Of a DNA stretch of 64,000 nucleotides, positions 1-9,165 are shown piece by piece. Source of the stretch: Sphingobacterium sp. BN32. Lineage in GTDB: Bacteria > Bacteroidota > Bacteroidia > Sphingobacteriales > Sphingobacteriaceae. Both the position numbers and the translations under genes were made by a program. The stretch is from positions 4,278,001 through 4,342,000 of the forward strand of contig NZ_CP129963.1 of the NCBI RefSeq assembly GCF_030503615.1, read 5' to 3'. How positions within the stretch are numbered: the first letter of the stretch is position 1; each line of letters opens with the position of its first letter. A model generated the notes under the pieces. It did not search any database. It was not told the DNA's origin and worked only from the letters and a program-made list of their open reading frames with translations.

Positions 1-40
1 TACAACGTCAGTTTGATGTTCACCACCAAATTTTAAGGAT

Positions 41-2182
41 ATGGGACGTTGGTTAGCACTAACAGTTTTTATTATCTGCCTGTTCTCAGCATGCAGCAAT
101 GCATCGGGTCTTTTGTTATTCAAAAAAGACTCGGTGCTACCCTACATTCTTGTTGAAAAAGAAGATGCTTCCAAATCAATCGATCTGTTCAGGACCTTAT
201 TTAAAAAGGCTACGGGCAAGGAAATAGAACTTGCTACAACGATGAAAAACGCATCTGCAGGCCCGCTGATCCATATCAACCTAGAGCGGGACAGCGAAAA
301 ACTATTCGCAATTAAAAGCGATGGGCAACATCTTCATATCATGGGCAATTCGAATGACAATCTTATACTCGCAATACATTACTTTTTCAATACATACGTG
401 TATCCAGACCAGGATTTCAATACCGACTACCAGTCGCTTGCCCTTGAACAAATCCTGCTGCCTGCCAATCTGCATACAGACAATGAAAGGGCCTTCGCAT
501 TTGCCTACCGCGAGCCCTATTTTCCGGCAAACAGCACCCTTGCTTTTCAACAGCGCTTTAACACCCAAAGTTTGGAAAACCAATGGGGCCTTTGGGGACA
601 CAATATCCATAAGTTGATTCGTCCCACAGAGGCTATGTATGCTATCATCGACGGGGCACCCAACGAGGAGCAATACAACTTTTCAAGTCCCGCACTTGAG
701 GCAGCATTAAAATCTGGCATTAAGGAGTCACTGGACAATGCGCCAGAGAAGAAATACTTCGTCATCATGCCGAATGACAACGAATTGGTCTGTCAATGTG
801 ATGCCTGCAAGAAGTTGGGAAATACCGAAACCAATGCAACACCGGCCGTTGTTCATCTCATCAGCAAGCTCGCAGCAAGCTTTCCGCAAGCAGTTTTCTT
901 TACTTCCGACTATGTCACGACTTCTACGCCACCCGAGAAAGTCATGCCCTCCAATACAGGCGTGATCATCAGCACGATGGACTTTCCAAAAGGGGTCGTG
1001 TTGGCGGATTCAAAACAAAAGAACAAAATAGCAGAACGCTTTAAAAAGTGGAAATCCGTCACAAATCAACTATTCGTGTGGGACTATGCGGTCAATTTCG
1101 ATAATTATATGGACGCCTATCCCACCCTGCTGCTACAACAGGAAAACCTTAAGTTCTATCGGTCTCTGGGGGTAACTGGGATTTTCATGCAAGGAAACGA
1201 AACAGGCTACGCCGCATTTGAACAGTTAAAAGCAATAGCTTACGCCAAACTTATGGAAAATCCGGACGCTGATGTCCAACAGCTTATACGCGACTATTTC
1301 CATTACATTGCAGAAGAACAGGGGAAACCCTTGAGCGATTACTTCATCGATATCAACATGAAAGCCCTCACAAACAAGCCTACGCTTGATATTTATGGAG
1401 GCATACAACAGTCTACTAAAAAGTATCTGAATGACGATGTGCTTCACAAATTTTACGATGCCCTTTCTGTTGCACGAAAGAATAGCAAGCCCGAATTTCA
1501 GTCCGAGCTGATGAAGCTACAGCTGAGCAGTCTTTTTCAACTGTTGGAAATTGCGCGAGCAAATGGCCTACAGCAACATGGCTGGGGAAACTATGATCCG
1601 AAAACAAAGCAGTTGCAAATCCATGCAGACATCAAATCGCGATTGGACGAATTCAAATCAATACGCAGCATGACAGGGCTTCAGACGTATAATGAGGTGA
1701 ACAACAGCTTTCAGGACTACCTGCGCCAATGGGACGATCTACTAAAGTCAAGCTATCAAAATCAACTGTTTGGACAGCTCCTAGCGGTAAAGAGTAAGCT
1801 CGACGAAGACTATAATGACCCTAGCGTCTTAACCGATGGCGCAATAGGCTTTCTCGACTATTATAACAACTGGATGATCTTTACGCAAGACGACTTAAAG
1901 ATTGAGATACCCATGACAGACCAGATCCGGCAGACCAAAAACCTGCAGCTTAGTTTCCTGGTCGATAAAAAACATAAACTCGCCTTGCCGAAGGCTATAC
2001 AAGTCGGCTCCGATACGAGAAGCAATATTGCCCGCCAAGAACTGCAGACCTCGGCAGAAAAGTTGAAGAAATTAACCTACAACATTCCACTAACGATCAA
2101 CGAAACAGATAATACGCTAAAACTAATCATCACAAAAGATAAAAATGTTGGATTCGCCTGCGATGAAATTATCTTAAAATAA
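41..2182 (+). CDS. DUF4838 domain lipoprotein (glycoside-hydrolase-like)
   Basis: This 713-residue protein starts at an ATG preceded by AAGGAT. Residues 5-18 form a lipoprotein signal with lipobox LFSAC, so Cys18 is the likely lipidated residue and the protein is envelope-anchored. The motif CQCDACKK (C251, C253, C256) in the middle is typical of DUF4838 proteins, which have an alpha-glucuronidase/hexosaminidase-like layout: an N-terminal alpha/beta domain (about 30-120), a barrel-like middle (about 130-420) and a helical C-terminal part. The family is usually linked to glycan breakdown in Bacteroidota, but the substrate is unknown and no catalytic pair can be assigned by eye. A DUF1573 lipoprotein follows 6 bases after the stop, so the two are probably cotranscribed. 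The upstream context lies outside the window. Confidence 0.8.
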   Translation: MGRWLALTVFIICLFSACSNASGLLLFKKDSVLPYILVEKEDASKSIDLFRTLFKKATGKEIELATTMKNASAGPLIHINLERDSEKLFAIKSDGQHLHIMGNSNDNLILAIHYFFNTYVYPDQDFNTDYQSLALEQILLPANLHTDNERAFAFAYREPYFPANSTLAFQQRFNTQSLENQWGLWGHNIHKLIRPTEAMYAIIDGAPNEEQYNFSSPALEAALKSGIKESLDNAPEKKYFVIMPNDNELVCQCDACKKLGNTETNATPAVVHLISKLAASFPQAVFFTSDYVTTSTPPEKVMPSNTGVIISTMDFPKGVVLADSKQKNKIAERFKKWKSVTNQLFVWDYAVNFDNYMDAYPTLLLQQENLKFYRSLGVTGIFMQGNETGYAAFEQLKAIAYAKLMENPDADVQQLIRDYFHYIAEEQGKPLSDYFIDINMKALTNKPTLDIYGGIQQSTKKYLNDDVLHKFYDALSVARKNSKPEFQSELMKLQLSSLFQLLEIARANGLQQHGWGNYDPKTKQLQIHADIKSRLDEFKSIRSMTGLQTYNEVNNSFQDYLRQWDDLLKSSYQNQLFGQLLAVKSKLDEDYNDPSVLTDGAIGFLDYYNNWMIFTQDDLKIEIPMTDQIRQTKNLQLSFLVDKKHKLALPKAIQVGSDTRSNIARQELQTSAEKLKKLTYNIPLTINETDNTLKLIITKDKNVGFACDEIILK

Positions 2183-2188
2183 TTGACT

Positions 2189-2689
2189 ATGAAAACTCTA
2201 CTTAACATTTGCTGGATAGCATGTATTTTGCTGACGGTCGGCTGTAAGACACCGACGCAGATCACCAGTATGGAAATTGAAGACTCTGTTCGAACTTACC
2301 TTCCTATTCTTCAGGGGGATAAACAGGACATTATTGTCAAAGTAAAAAATACCGGGAAAACGGCGCTAAAGATTGAAGATGTTTTGCCTTCCTGTGCCTG
2401 TACAGATGCCAAGATCCTCAACAACCTCATCCCACCCGGAAAAACCGGATATATACAGATGAAGTTTGATAGCAATAAGAATATAGGCTATGCCGGAGTT
2501 TACACGACCATTGTTGCTAATACGCCCCAAAAATATCACACCTTGTTCTTCGAAATCAATGTGGTGCCCGATGCGAACAAGACCTTAGACTATGAAGAAA
2601 TCTATAGAGATAACCTCATGTCCAACAAATTTTATCTCCGCGAAGCCAACAAAGGCAAGTCGCTTGATAAAAATTATGTAACTTACTAA
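2189..2689 (+). CDS. DUF1573 domain lipoprotein
   Basis: This is a 166-residue protein. An in-frame TTG lies 6 bases upstream, but the ATG at 2189 gives the cleaner lipoprotein signal (MKTLLNICWIACILLTVGC, lipidated Cys19), so I chose it. The mature part is one immunoglobulin-like beta domain of the DUF1573 type. Visible hallmarks are the stretch KVKNTGKTALKIEDVLPSC followed by a second cysteine, and the PPGKTG turn. Such proteins are common surface or periplasmic lipoproteins in Bacteroidota, and their biochemical role is not established. The gene follows the DUF4838 lipoprotein almost directly and ends just before a rho-independent terminator, closing the transcription unit. Confidence 0.8.
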   Translation: MKTLLNICWIACILLTVGCKTPTQITSMEIEDSVRTYLPILQGDKQDIIVKVKNTGKTALKIEDVLPSCACTDAKILNNLIPPGKTGYIQMKFDSNKNIGYAGVYTTIVANTPQKYHTLFFEINVVPDANKTLDYEEIYRDNLMSNKFYLREANKGKSLDKNYVTY

Positions 2690-2707
2690 CATAGTTAGTG
2701 TGTATAA

Positions 2708-2747
2708 ATAAAAAAGTAGTCGATGCTTGCAACGACTGCTTTTTTCT
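2708..2747 (+). terminator. Rho-independent terminator
   Basis: A hairpin with stem AGTAGTCG / CGACTGCT (one G-T pair) is flanked by an A-run on the left and a T-run on the right. It lies 20 bases after the DUF1573 stop, so it terminates that unit; the A-run would also allow use on the other strand. Confidence 0.75.
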
Positions 2748-3221
2748 GATCTATCTCTTTTCAAAGTAAATCACGAACTTTCATTCCGGGCGCTGTTTTA
2801 GTGAAAACCTGACAATCTTGTTTTAATCGATTAAATACAAAGCACTATAGCTTAATTTAGCACAAGTTCCCTAGCCTTTGCCCGCTTCTGATCTACCTGT
2901 GCTACGAGTTCTACGCACAACGATCTACGCTCAAAATGTCAAAGAACATGTTTTGCCGAATCCTCACGGAACGAACAAGCCTAAGCGCCAATTCTTATTA
3001 ACTTTAAATCAGCTGAATTAGACATTCCAAATATAGCCGTTATTTCTTTTTGCGAATATTAATTAACTATTACTAATTTGTGAGGATCTACTTTTATAGC
3101 CTATGCCAAATAGGAAATCTGCGAACTGTTTTTCGAGTTCCCAAAAGAGGGTTCGTTAATTTTTTAGTAAGTTGTTTGTTCGTTTCGAAAGCAGTTTAGA
3201 AAGATGCTTTCCTACCTTACC
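2748..3221. other. Gene-free intergenic stretch
   Basis: About 470 bases between the terminator and the 3' end of the NYN-LOTUS gene. I see no convincing reading frame, tRNA, or repeat here. It is AT-rich near 3000-3090. Confidence 0.5.
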
Positions 3222-3971
3222 TTATTTCGGTTTGATAAAGATATGCTTAACACTTTCGTTATTCGTATCACGCTCATCGATAGCAAACTTCTTCGTGTCT
3301 TTTATCAATGGCAATAGCTTTTGAAAGCCATAATTTCGGGGGTCGAAATCCGGTTTCTTTTTGAGGATATAATTTCCAAGATGCGCTAAGAAAGTCCATC
3401 CCGTTTCATCCGCCAAATCATTCACACTTTCCGTTAAAATTCTAATGGTTTCCTTATCGACCTTGCTGATCGGTTCTTCCTTCTTCGCTCGTCTGTTCGT
3501 TGTGGTTCTGGTAGATGGTTTCTCTACCTTTTCCGCAGGCGCTTTTAAAATCTCTAAGTAGATAAACTTATCACAGGCGGAAATAAAGGGTTGGGGCGTT
3601 TTTTTCTCACCAAAGCCAATCACACGCATGCCCGCCTCCCGTAGTCGGGTCGCTAATCGCGTAAAGTCGCTGTCACTCGATACAATACAAAAACCAGTAA
3701 CCTTCTCCGAATACAAGATATCCATCGCGTCAATAATCATCGCGCTATCGGTAGAATTCTTACCTGTCGTGTAACTATATTGCTGAACAGGGGTAATCGC
3801 ATTTTCCAATAGAACCGCTTTCCAGCCTGAAACTCTGGAGGTCGTCCAATCCGCATAGATCCTTTTGATGGTGGGAGTACCATTCTTCGCGATTTCTTCC
3901 AACATCTCTTTAACATTGGAGTAAGGAACATTATCCGCGTCGATCAATACCGCTAATTTATCTTCTTTCAT
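3222..3971 (-). CDS. NYN domain protein with C-terminal OST-HTH/LOTUS domain
   Basis: This 249-residue protein begins with an NYN (LabA/DUF88-type, PIN-like) nuclease domain, about residues 4-140. The conserved acidic residues of the metal site are visible: D11 and D13 in LIDADN, D75 in DSAMIIDAMD, and D100/D102 in SSDSDF. A basic linker (about 143-170, rich in K/R/T) leads to a C-terminal region of about 75 residues whose pattern, including GWTFLAHLGNYI and YGFQKLLPLI, fits an OST-HTH/LOTUS RNA-binding domain. Family knowledge points to an RNA-processing or RNA-decay role; the target cannot be told from the sequence. It appears to be a single-gene unit with about 280 bases of non-coding DNA on its downstream-neighbour side. 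The start is an ATG. Confidence 0.85.
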   Translation of the reverse strand: MKEDKLAVLIDADNVPYSNVKEMLEEIAKNGTPTIKRIYADWTTSRVSGWKAVLLENAITPVQQYSYTTGKNSTDSAMIIDAMDILYSEKVTGFCIVSSDSDFTRLATRLREAGMRVIGFGEKKTPQPFISACDKFIYLEILKAPAEKVEKPSTRTTTNRRAKKEEPISKVDKETIRILTESVNDLADETGWTFLAHLGNYILKKKPDFDPRNYGFQKLLPLIKDTKKFAIDERDTNNESVKHIFIKPK

Positions 3972-4255
3972 CGAGTACCTGTTTAGTTTGTCGGATAGCT
4001 TTTAACAGCATAAGCTAATTTACGAATTAATGAAGGCTTGAGAAAGAGATTCGAAAATTATAAGGAAGGTTAAAGATTTGAAGATAAGCATTCCACAGCA
4101 ATAAAATTTGTTTTCCCAACAGTTAGGGCTGCAATCCCAATATTTTATTCCTTCGTTAAAGAGGCAACAGTGGAACCAAACCTATTTTTACTAGTTTTTC
4201 CCTATTTTTAATTTCATCCCATGATCGTGGTTTATCCTTTACCCATTGGATTTAT

Positions 4256-5200
4256 TTACAGAGTTACCACAACTTTGCCAACGCTATGACCTGTATCGAT
4301 TTGTAAATGTGCCTTTGTCTCATCGAAACTGAACACGTGCGAAATATAGGGTTTCAGAATACCTTTTTCTAACAGTGTTGCAATGTATTGCATATTACTA
4401 CCACTGGAATAAACCGACATAAAATAACAAGCATGTAACTGTTTCTCTTGAGCTTTAAGTTCGTCCTCTTTCGTATGTTCAGAAGGCAAAGTAAGGATGG
4501 TTCCAAATGGTTTTAGAACTTGTACCGACTTTTGAAAATTGTCACCTCCAACGGCTTCCAAGACGAAATCGATATCACTGAGTACCTTTTCGAAACGGAC
4601 GCTTGGGTAATCAATATGTTCATCTGCACCCAAACCGAGAACAAAATCCCGATTAGAGGAAGATGATGTCGCGATAACATAAGCCCCAATATGTTTTGCA
4701 ATCTGAACGGCGAAATGCCCCACACCTACCGAGGCGCCATGAATGAGAACCTTATCCTTAGGTTTTAATTTACCGTAACTATCAAATGGCTGCCACGCTG
4801 TTAATGCCGAGAAAGTACTAGCAGCGGCTTCTATGTGTCTAATATTATCGGGTTTCAAAGCAAGATGCTCTGCCGGAGCGGCGACATATTCGGCATACGC
4901 CTTACCATGCCCGACAAAGTTCACCACCCCAAATACTTTATCGCCAATCTTAAATTGGCTTACCCCGCTTCCGATTTCCGTCACTTCACCGGAAACATCT
5001 CATCCTAATATCAAAGGATCATGGTGCGCTAAATCTTCAACTAACGGGGCCTGCCCGCTACGGACCTTTACGTCTACCGGATTAATACTGATGACTTTTA
5101 CATTTATCAGCACTTCGTTGGCTTTAACCAGCGGTTTTTCAAGATTTTTGTAAACCAGGTTATCCGTGCTTCCAAAATTTTCTAATACGGTTGCTTTCAT
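4256..5200 (-). pseudogene. NADP-dependent oxidoreductase (quinone reductase-like MDR family), interrupted by in-frame TGA
   Basis: Reading from the ATG at 5200 gives the N-terminal half of a zinc-less medium-chain dehydrogenase (MKATVLENFGSTDNLVYKN...). It stops at TGA (5002-5000) and resumes in the same frame with DVSGEVTEIGSGV and a complete C-terminal half. That half contains the cofactor site GASVGVGHFAVQIAKHIGA and ends at 4256. The total length of 315 codons matches the family's usual ~313 residues. In this family the sequence around the break is normally GWDVSG, so the TGA replaces a conserved tryptophan codon (TGG to TGA). Neighbouring genes end in TGA normally, so codon reassignment is unlikely. 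The adjacent divergent AraC gene is also broken. Read-through or a sequencing error cannot be excluded. The C-terminal part alone could start at GTG 4984 but would lack the substrate domain. Confidence 0.8.
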
Positions 5201-5219
5201 CTAAATTATATTTACATAG

Positions 5220-5227
5220 CAAATATA
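5220..5227 (-). promoter_or_regulatory. Bacteroidota-type -7 box for the oxidoreductase
   Basis: On the minus strand TATATTTG matches the TAnnTTTG -7 consensus, 19 bases before the ATG at 5200. It lies in the 75-base gap shared with the divergent AraC remnant. Confidence 0.5.
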
Positions 5228-5275
5228 GACCGACAAACAGATCAAAAACAGGTACATATAAAGCATATTTGCGTT

Positions 5276-6111
5276 ATGAGCGAAAATATCCACCAACCAA
5301 TTGAAGTCTTCTATGAGAAAGTGGACGAATGCCCGCTACGTGACAGGACATTCAACTTCTTCGAATTGGTTTACGTTATTTCGGGAATAGGAAATCACGT
5401 TGTAAATGGGAATAAGATAGCCTACCATAAAGGTGATCATTTTTTAATTACCCCAAAAGACAGCCACGAGTTTAATTTGGAAAGTACCTGTGATTTTATG
5501 GTAATACGTTTTGGTGAAAACTATATAAAAGAATATCAATGGAAAAGTATAGACCATATAGAGTGTATCCTATAATACGCTTCCCACTTATAAGGGTCTG
5601 TCCTTGTCAATAAGGAAGATAAAAGTATGGTTGATCTATTCATACAAAACCTACAGCAAGCTATAAAGCATCAATCCATTTATAACGAAGACCTCATTCG
5701 TCATTTGGTCAACGCTATTATCGTCATCGCAGGGAGGAGTATTGCAGTGGTGAAACCTAGCGGAATATCGTCTACTTCAGAGGGCGGATATTGCAGATAC
5801 TAGACTATATACAGGAAAATATTCGGCAACCCGATTTACTTAAAATCTCAGTAATTGCTAATCATTTTGGTATATCTCCAACCTACCTCGGCAGTTATTT
5901 CCGAAGACAGTGCAAAGAAACCATCCAACAATATATATCCGCTTATCGCATTGGCCTCATAGAACATAGGTTAAGGTTCAGCGAAAAAAGAGCTCATGAG
6001 ATAGCTGATGAATTTGGATTTGCCGATGAGAGCCATATAAACAAATTGTTCAAAAGACATAAAGGTCTGAGTTTACTAGGATTTCGGAAAAGCGTTCAAC
6101 ATTCTGAATAA
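5276..6111 (+). pseudogene. AraC-family transcriptional regulator, degraded (two stops and a frameshift)
   Basis: The N-terminal part (5276-5575) reads as a cupin-type AraC sensor domain: GIGNHVVNGNKIAYHKGDHF, then HEFNL. It meets TAA at 5573-5575 and again at 5591-5593. The same frame continues as meaningful protein (MVDLFIQNLQQAIKHQ..., RHLVNAIIVIA) to about 5780. Near 5781-5790 the frame shifts by a probable one-base loss. The C-terminal part then reads as a clean AraC HTH domain (LQILDYIQENIRQPDLLKIS, ISPTYLGSYFRRQ) to the stop at 6111. The full span of 836 bases is one short of 279 codons, the expected length. The gene is divergent from the broken oxidoreductase, which it probably once controlled. 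The C-terminal HTH fragment could still be made from an internal start. Confidence 0.85.
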
Positions 6112-6329
6112 AAAGGAACAGAAGATCTTTATTTCTCTGCTACGTTTTTATGTCGTCGTGTTCACTATTAGAAACTTTGAACAAAAAATATTTTTCTATT
6201 TGAGACTCTCTATGTTAAAATGTCTTAACATTCGTGTTAATATTAGATGTACCCCATTTTCTCCCAGATTTAGATTCTGAAAAGGCAATTTAACGACTTT
6301 GTAGCATCTACGAAAAAAATTCCTAACAG

Positions 6330-7100
6330 CTATAGCCAATTTAAATTTGCCGTGTAAAATACGTGTTTTATGGTTAAATATGATGTAATTAAGATTAAAC
6401 TAAAAATAATTACTGCCTCTACATTTCTAAAAACAATTGGCTTCTTATAAAGAAACAGAATAATTATCCTAAATGAAATAAAAAAGATAATAATGCCCCA
6501 TAGGAAATATAACGACAATTTACTCTCATTTGGTTTGTAAATTGCCAAATCCTTGTATAAAAACCCTTTTTGTGTTCCTTTAATTCTCGATTCAAGTTCG
6601 AATTTTGGATTGATAACACCTTTTGACACAATTGTGAACAATAATAAAAATTTTACTCCATCACCCTCTTCTAACGCTTCTTCATCTCTCAAAAAAATAT
6701 TTACTGTATCTTTTATAATTATTGTTCGGAATTTAAGATCATCTCTACTAACTTTTGAAATTGAAACAGAGAGTATATTAATACTATCCGTGGAATATAG
6801 CTTAATTGGCTTGTTTTTAATAAAGTCACTATAATCAATGAATTTATCTCCGTCGTTCCATAATATTAGCTCTGAAGAATAAACATTCTCTAATTCAGTG
6901 TTGTCATAAAATATTCTTAATTTTTCATCTGCTTTTTGAGCTATTAATTCGGGAACCGTAATAAAATATGCAGGAGTCTTATTACTTAAAGAAATGTAAT
7001 AAAAATATATACTCGATAATAGAGCAATAATAAGTGAAGTAATTGGGTTTTTTAAAATTTTAAGAGTGTTTTTACCCAGTGTGTTGTCTATAGTTATCAA
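6330..7100 (-). CDS. Membrane protein of unknown family, second gene of a two-gene cassette
   Basis: This 256-residue protein has no family I recognise. One membrane segment lies near the N-terminus (about residues 20-38). A polar, beta-rich region of about 150 residues follows, then two more segments (about 197-218 and 229-247). The start is not an ATG: upstream in-frame DNA is closed by TAA at 7118-7116, and the only plausible initiator is TTG at 7100, with GGAACGG just before it. The gene overlaps the end of the upstream gene (stop at 7072) by 29 bases, so it is probably translationally coupled to it. Base composition is distinctly AT-rich compared with the core genes. The layout, a soluble first gene and a membrane second gene in an accessory block, is common in phage-defence cassettes; that reading is inference only. 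Confidence 0.7.
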   Translation of the reverse strand: MITIDNTLGKNTLKILKNPITSLIIALLSSIYFYYISLSNKTPAYFITVPELIAQKADEKLRIFYDNTELENVYSSELILWNDGDKFIDYSDFIKNKPIKLYSTDSINILSVSISKVSRDDLKFRTIIIKDTVNIFLRDEEALEEGDGVKFLLLFTIVSKGVINPKFELESRIKGTQKGFLYKDLAIYKPNESKLSLYFLWGIIIFFISFRIIILFLYKKPIVFRNVEAVIIFSLILITSYLTIKHVFYTANLNWL

Positions 7101-7908
7101 ACCGTTCCGTATTTTTTATTATATATTTTTTTAACAGCCCTGTATTGGATTTAACTTCATCCACAGTTATAATAATTTTACCCGCTCCATTTAATTGATT
7201 TGAAGTGTGTAATGACCAAGACAGATTATTGATTTCTTCAGGTGTTAAATGTTGCGAACTATGAAAAGAAACTGTTTTACCTAAATTATCATCATAAAAT
7301 CGACCAATTCCACTTAAATTATTATATTTTGTAACATTGCCAACTATCTCGCTTTTTTCTTCAGGTTCTAATTGTGAATGTACGTAGTCATACGTTTCCC
7401 TATTTAATTCTAAAATTGTACCAACTCTAGGGCGTTTTAACTCAATCCCAATATTTTGATCATCCTTAATCGGTCTATGTAATTGCTGTAAGGGAATTTC
7501 TAGAGCATCTGTTAATTCTTGTTCTAAAAATTCATTTTCTTCTAAAAGTTTTTTAGTTTGATACTCTATCGGTTGAGCATCTCTTCCAGTGGCTTTACTC
7601 CAAGTAAAATGTAAAAAATCCCCAAACACCCCGACAATAACTGAAGAACCAATAGCTTGAACCGCAGGATTATCGAAAGCAATTGTCACTAATTCAATGA
7701 AACTACCATTCTTAGGTGGATGAAGAAAAAATTTAACATTCGGAATTTTATCAACACGTCTTCTGACGGTTCCTTTTGTAACTAATGCATGTGATGTTAA
7801 TGCAAGCGCTTTAGAAAGTCCATGCATAGAAGTTGCTGCATCGTATAAATCTAATAAGCTTTCATTTGCAATTCCTCCTGAGTATCTAATTATGAATTTC
7901 AATTGCAT
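7072..7908 (-). CDS. Hypothetical protein, first gene of a two-gene cassette
   Basis: This 278-residue protein starts at ATG 7908. The N-terminus (YSGGIANESLLDLYDAATS) and a short hydrophobic stretch (about 88-106, AVQAIGSSVIVGVFGDFLHF) are the most distinctive parts. The middle is rich in E and Q and probably helical (about 115-145), and the C-terminal third (about 175-265) alternates like a beta-rich domain. I do not recognise the family with confidence; it may belong to one of the recent DUF794x families. The stop overlaps the start of the downstream membrane-protein gene, so the two form a unit. Codon use is AT-rich. It sits between a decayed core locus and a nuclease-like gene, which suggests horizontally acquired DNA. 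Confidence 0.7.
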   Translation of the reverse strand: MQLKFIIRYSGGIANESLLDLYDAATSMHGLSKALALTSHALVTKGTVRRRVDKIPNVKFFLHPPKNGSFIELVTIAFDNPAVQAIGSSVIVGVFGDFLHFTWSKATGRDAQPIEYQTKKLLEENEFLEQELTDALEIPLQQLHRPIKDDQNIGIELKRPRVGTILELNRETYDYVHSQLEPEEKSEIVGNVTKYNNLSGIGRFYDDNLGKTVSFHSSQHLTPEEINNLSWSLHTSNQLNGAGKIIITVDEVKSNTGLLKKYIIKNTERFDNYRQHTG

Positions 7909-8325
7909 AGACGTTCTTTCGATTAATAATATTTTAAGGTTTTAAGGCATTCCGTTTTGGAATTAGCATCGTTAATTTACATCAAACCAAGCTGTAAACA
8001 AAACGGTTTCCAGTAATTTACCTACATAGTTTACTGTTTGTCAAAATTGATGCGTCTGGTACCCCTTAAACTACATAAAAACTCCTAAATCGTTTTAACC
8101 TTATTAAAAATCTCCGCCCTTTTAGATTTTGGATTGCTAGAGACCACTTAGATTCCAACGTCGAAACTATTTTTGATTGACATATGAGTAGTTCCTATGC
8201 TGTCAAAAATATGGGCATCACTTTCCATATACTATGTATATTTCGCTAAAACTTAATATCGAATTTCTCATCAACAACCTTCGCTCAAATCGCAAAACGG
8301 CGAGCGAATAACAATGATGTTATAA
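7909..8325. other. Gene-free intergenic stretch
   Basis: About 415 bases upstream of the two-gene cassette and downstream of the nuclease-like gene. I see no reading frame, RNA gene or repeat of note. Confidence 0.5.
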
Positions 8326-9165
8326 TTATTCGTTTTTCGTCGTTTCGGAGATATGATGACCTGTTATAACTAATTTCCAGTTATTAGGAAAATCTTTATT
8401 TTTCCATGCTAATTCAATACTTTCCGGAGTTGCAATTGAAATATCTTTTATAAAGAAAACGGCATAGAATGTATCATATCTTAAATCATTTACATAGTTA
8501 ACAGAATCAATTTTTAACTGATCTAAGAAATTGTCAATATTATCATCTTCAGATTTCAAAAATTTATATTCAATCGCAGAATTTAATTCTGGGATTAATA
8601 TATCTGGATGATATGTTTTAAATTGCTGTATAAATGACGCTTTATTTAATAGTCTGCATGAATGAAAATATAACCCTAACGCCCATTTTACTTTTTTGTA
8701 GATCTCGGCCTCACTGTCTAGACTGCAATTGGTATTTTTAACAATATGACCGGTATTCTTTAAAATCGAGATTAATTTTTTTTGATTGTCAATTTCTGAA
8801 ATATTATAGTCAAAGAAAGAGAATGCTTCTAGAAACCTTCTAAAAAGCAAAGCTATCTTCAACTCGGACGGCGCATCTGGGTGGGTTTGAACTTCTTCAA
8901 ATATGTCCTTTTTAAATTGACAATCCAACTCATTTTTAAATTGAATTAATAGTTGTGGAAGTTGCCGTACTTCAAAATAAGTTTGAATTAGAATATACAA
9001 GTCTTTTAAACGATGTTTAATCCAATATTGTGTAAAACCAGGATTCTCTTCTTCGAAATCATCAACATCCCCACCCTCGTTTAGACTAAAATGTTCTATT
9101 TCAATTATACTTAGTGTTTTTTTTATTCTACCTTCTAATTTCTCAATCTCATTTTGCTTAAACAT
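8326..9165 (-). CDS. Putative PD-(D/E)XK-fold nuclease, orphan
   Basis: This is a 279-residue protein. I chose the ATG at 9165 over an in-frame TTG at 9198 because the extra 11 residues add only a low-complexity K/F tail. The N-terminal 140 residues are helical and highly charged. The C-terminal part carries a pattern that fits the PD-(D/E)XK nuclease core: HPDILIPELNSAIEYKF, with D188, E199 and K201 at the usual D-(x)10-ExK spacing. It is followed by DQLKIDSVNY, a QxxxY-like helix, and strands such as YDTFYAVFFI. No methylase or specificity subunit lies nearby, so it is not a standard restriction system. The gene is AT-rich and single. A defence or abortive role is inference; the fold assignment is reasonably supported by the motif. 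Confidence 0.65.
   Translation of the reverse strand: MFKQNEIEKLEGRIKKTLSIIEIEHFSLNEGGDVDDFEEENPGFTQYWIKHRLKDLYILIQTYFEVRQLPQLLIQFKNELDCQFKKDIFEEVQTHPDAPSELKIALLFRRFLEAFSFFDYNISEIDNQKKLISILKNTGHIVKNTNCSLDSEAEIYKKVKWALGLYFHSCRLLNKASFIQQFKTYHPDILIPELNSAIEYKFLKSEDDNIDNFLDQLKIDSVNYVNDLRYDTFYAVFFIKDISIATPESIELAWKNKDFPNNWKLVITGHHISETTKNE

Noticed and set aside
5000..5002. TGA read as tryptophan (alternative genetic code)
   Set aside because: The GH43 gene, the response regulator and the 39-residue peptide end in TGA in proper places, and TGG is used for Trp throughout.
8326..9165. Part of a classic restriction-modification system
   Set aside because: No methyltransferase or specificity subunit is encoded on either side.
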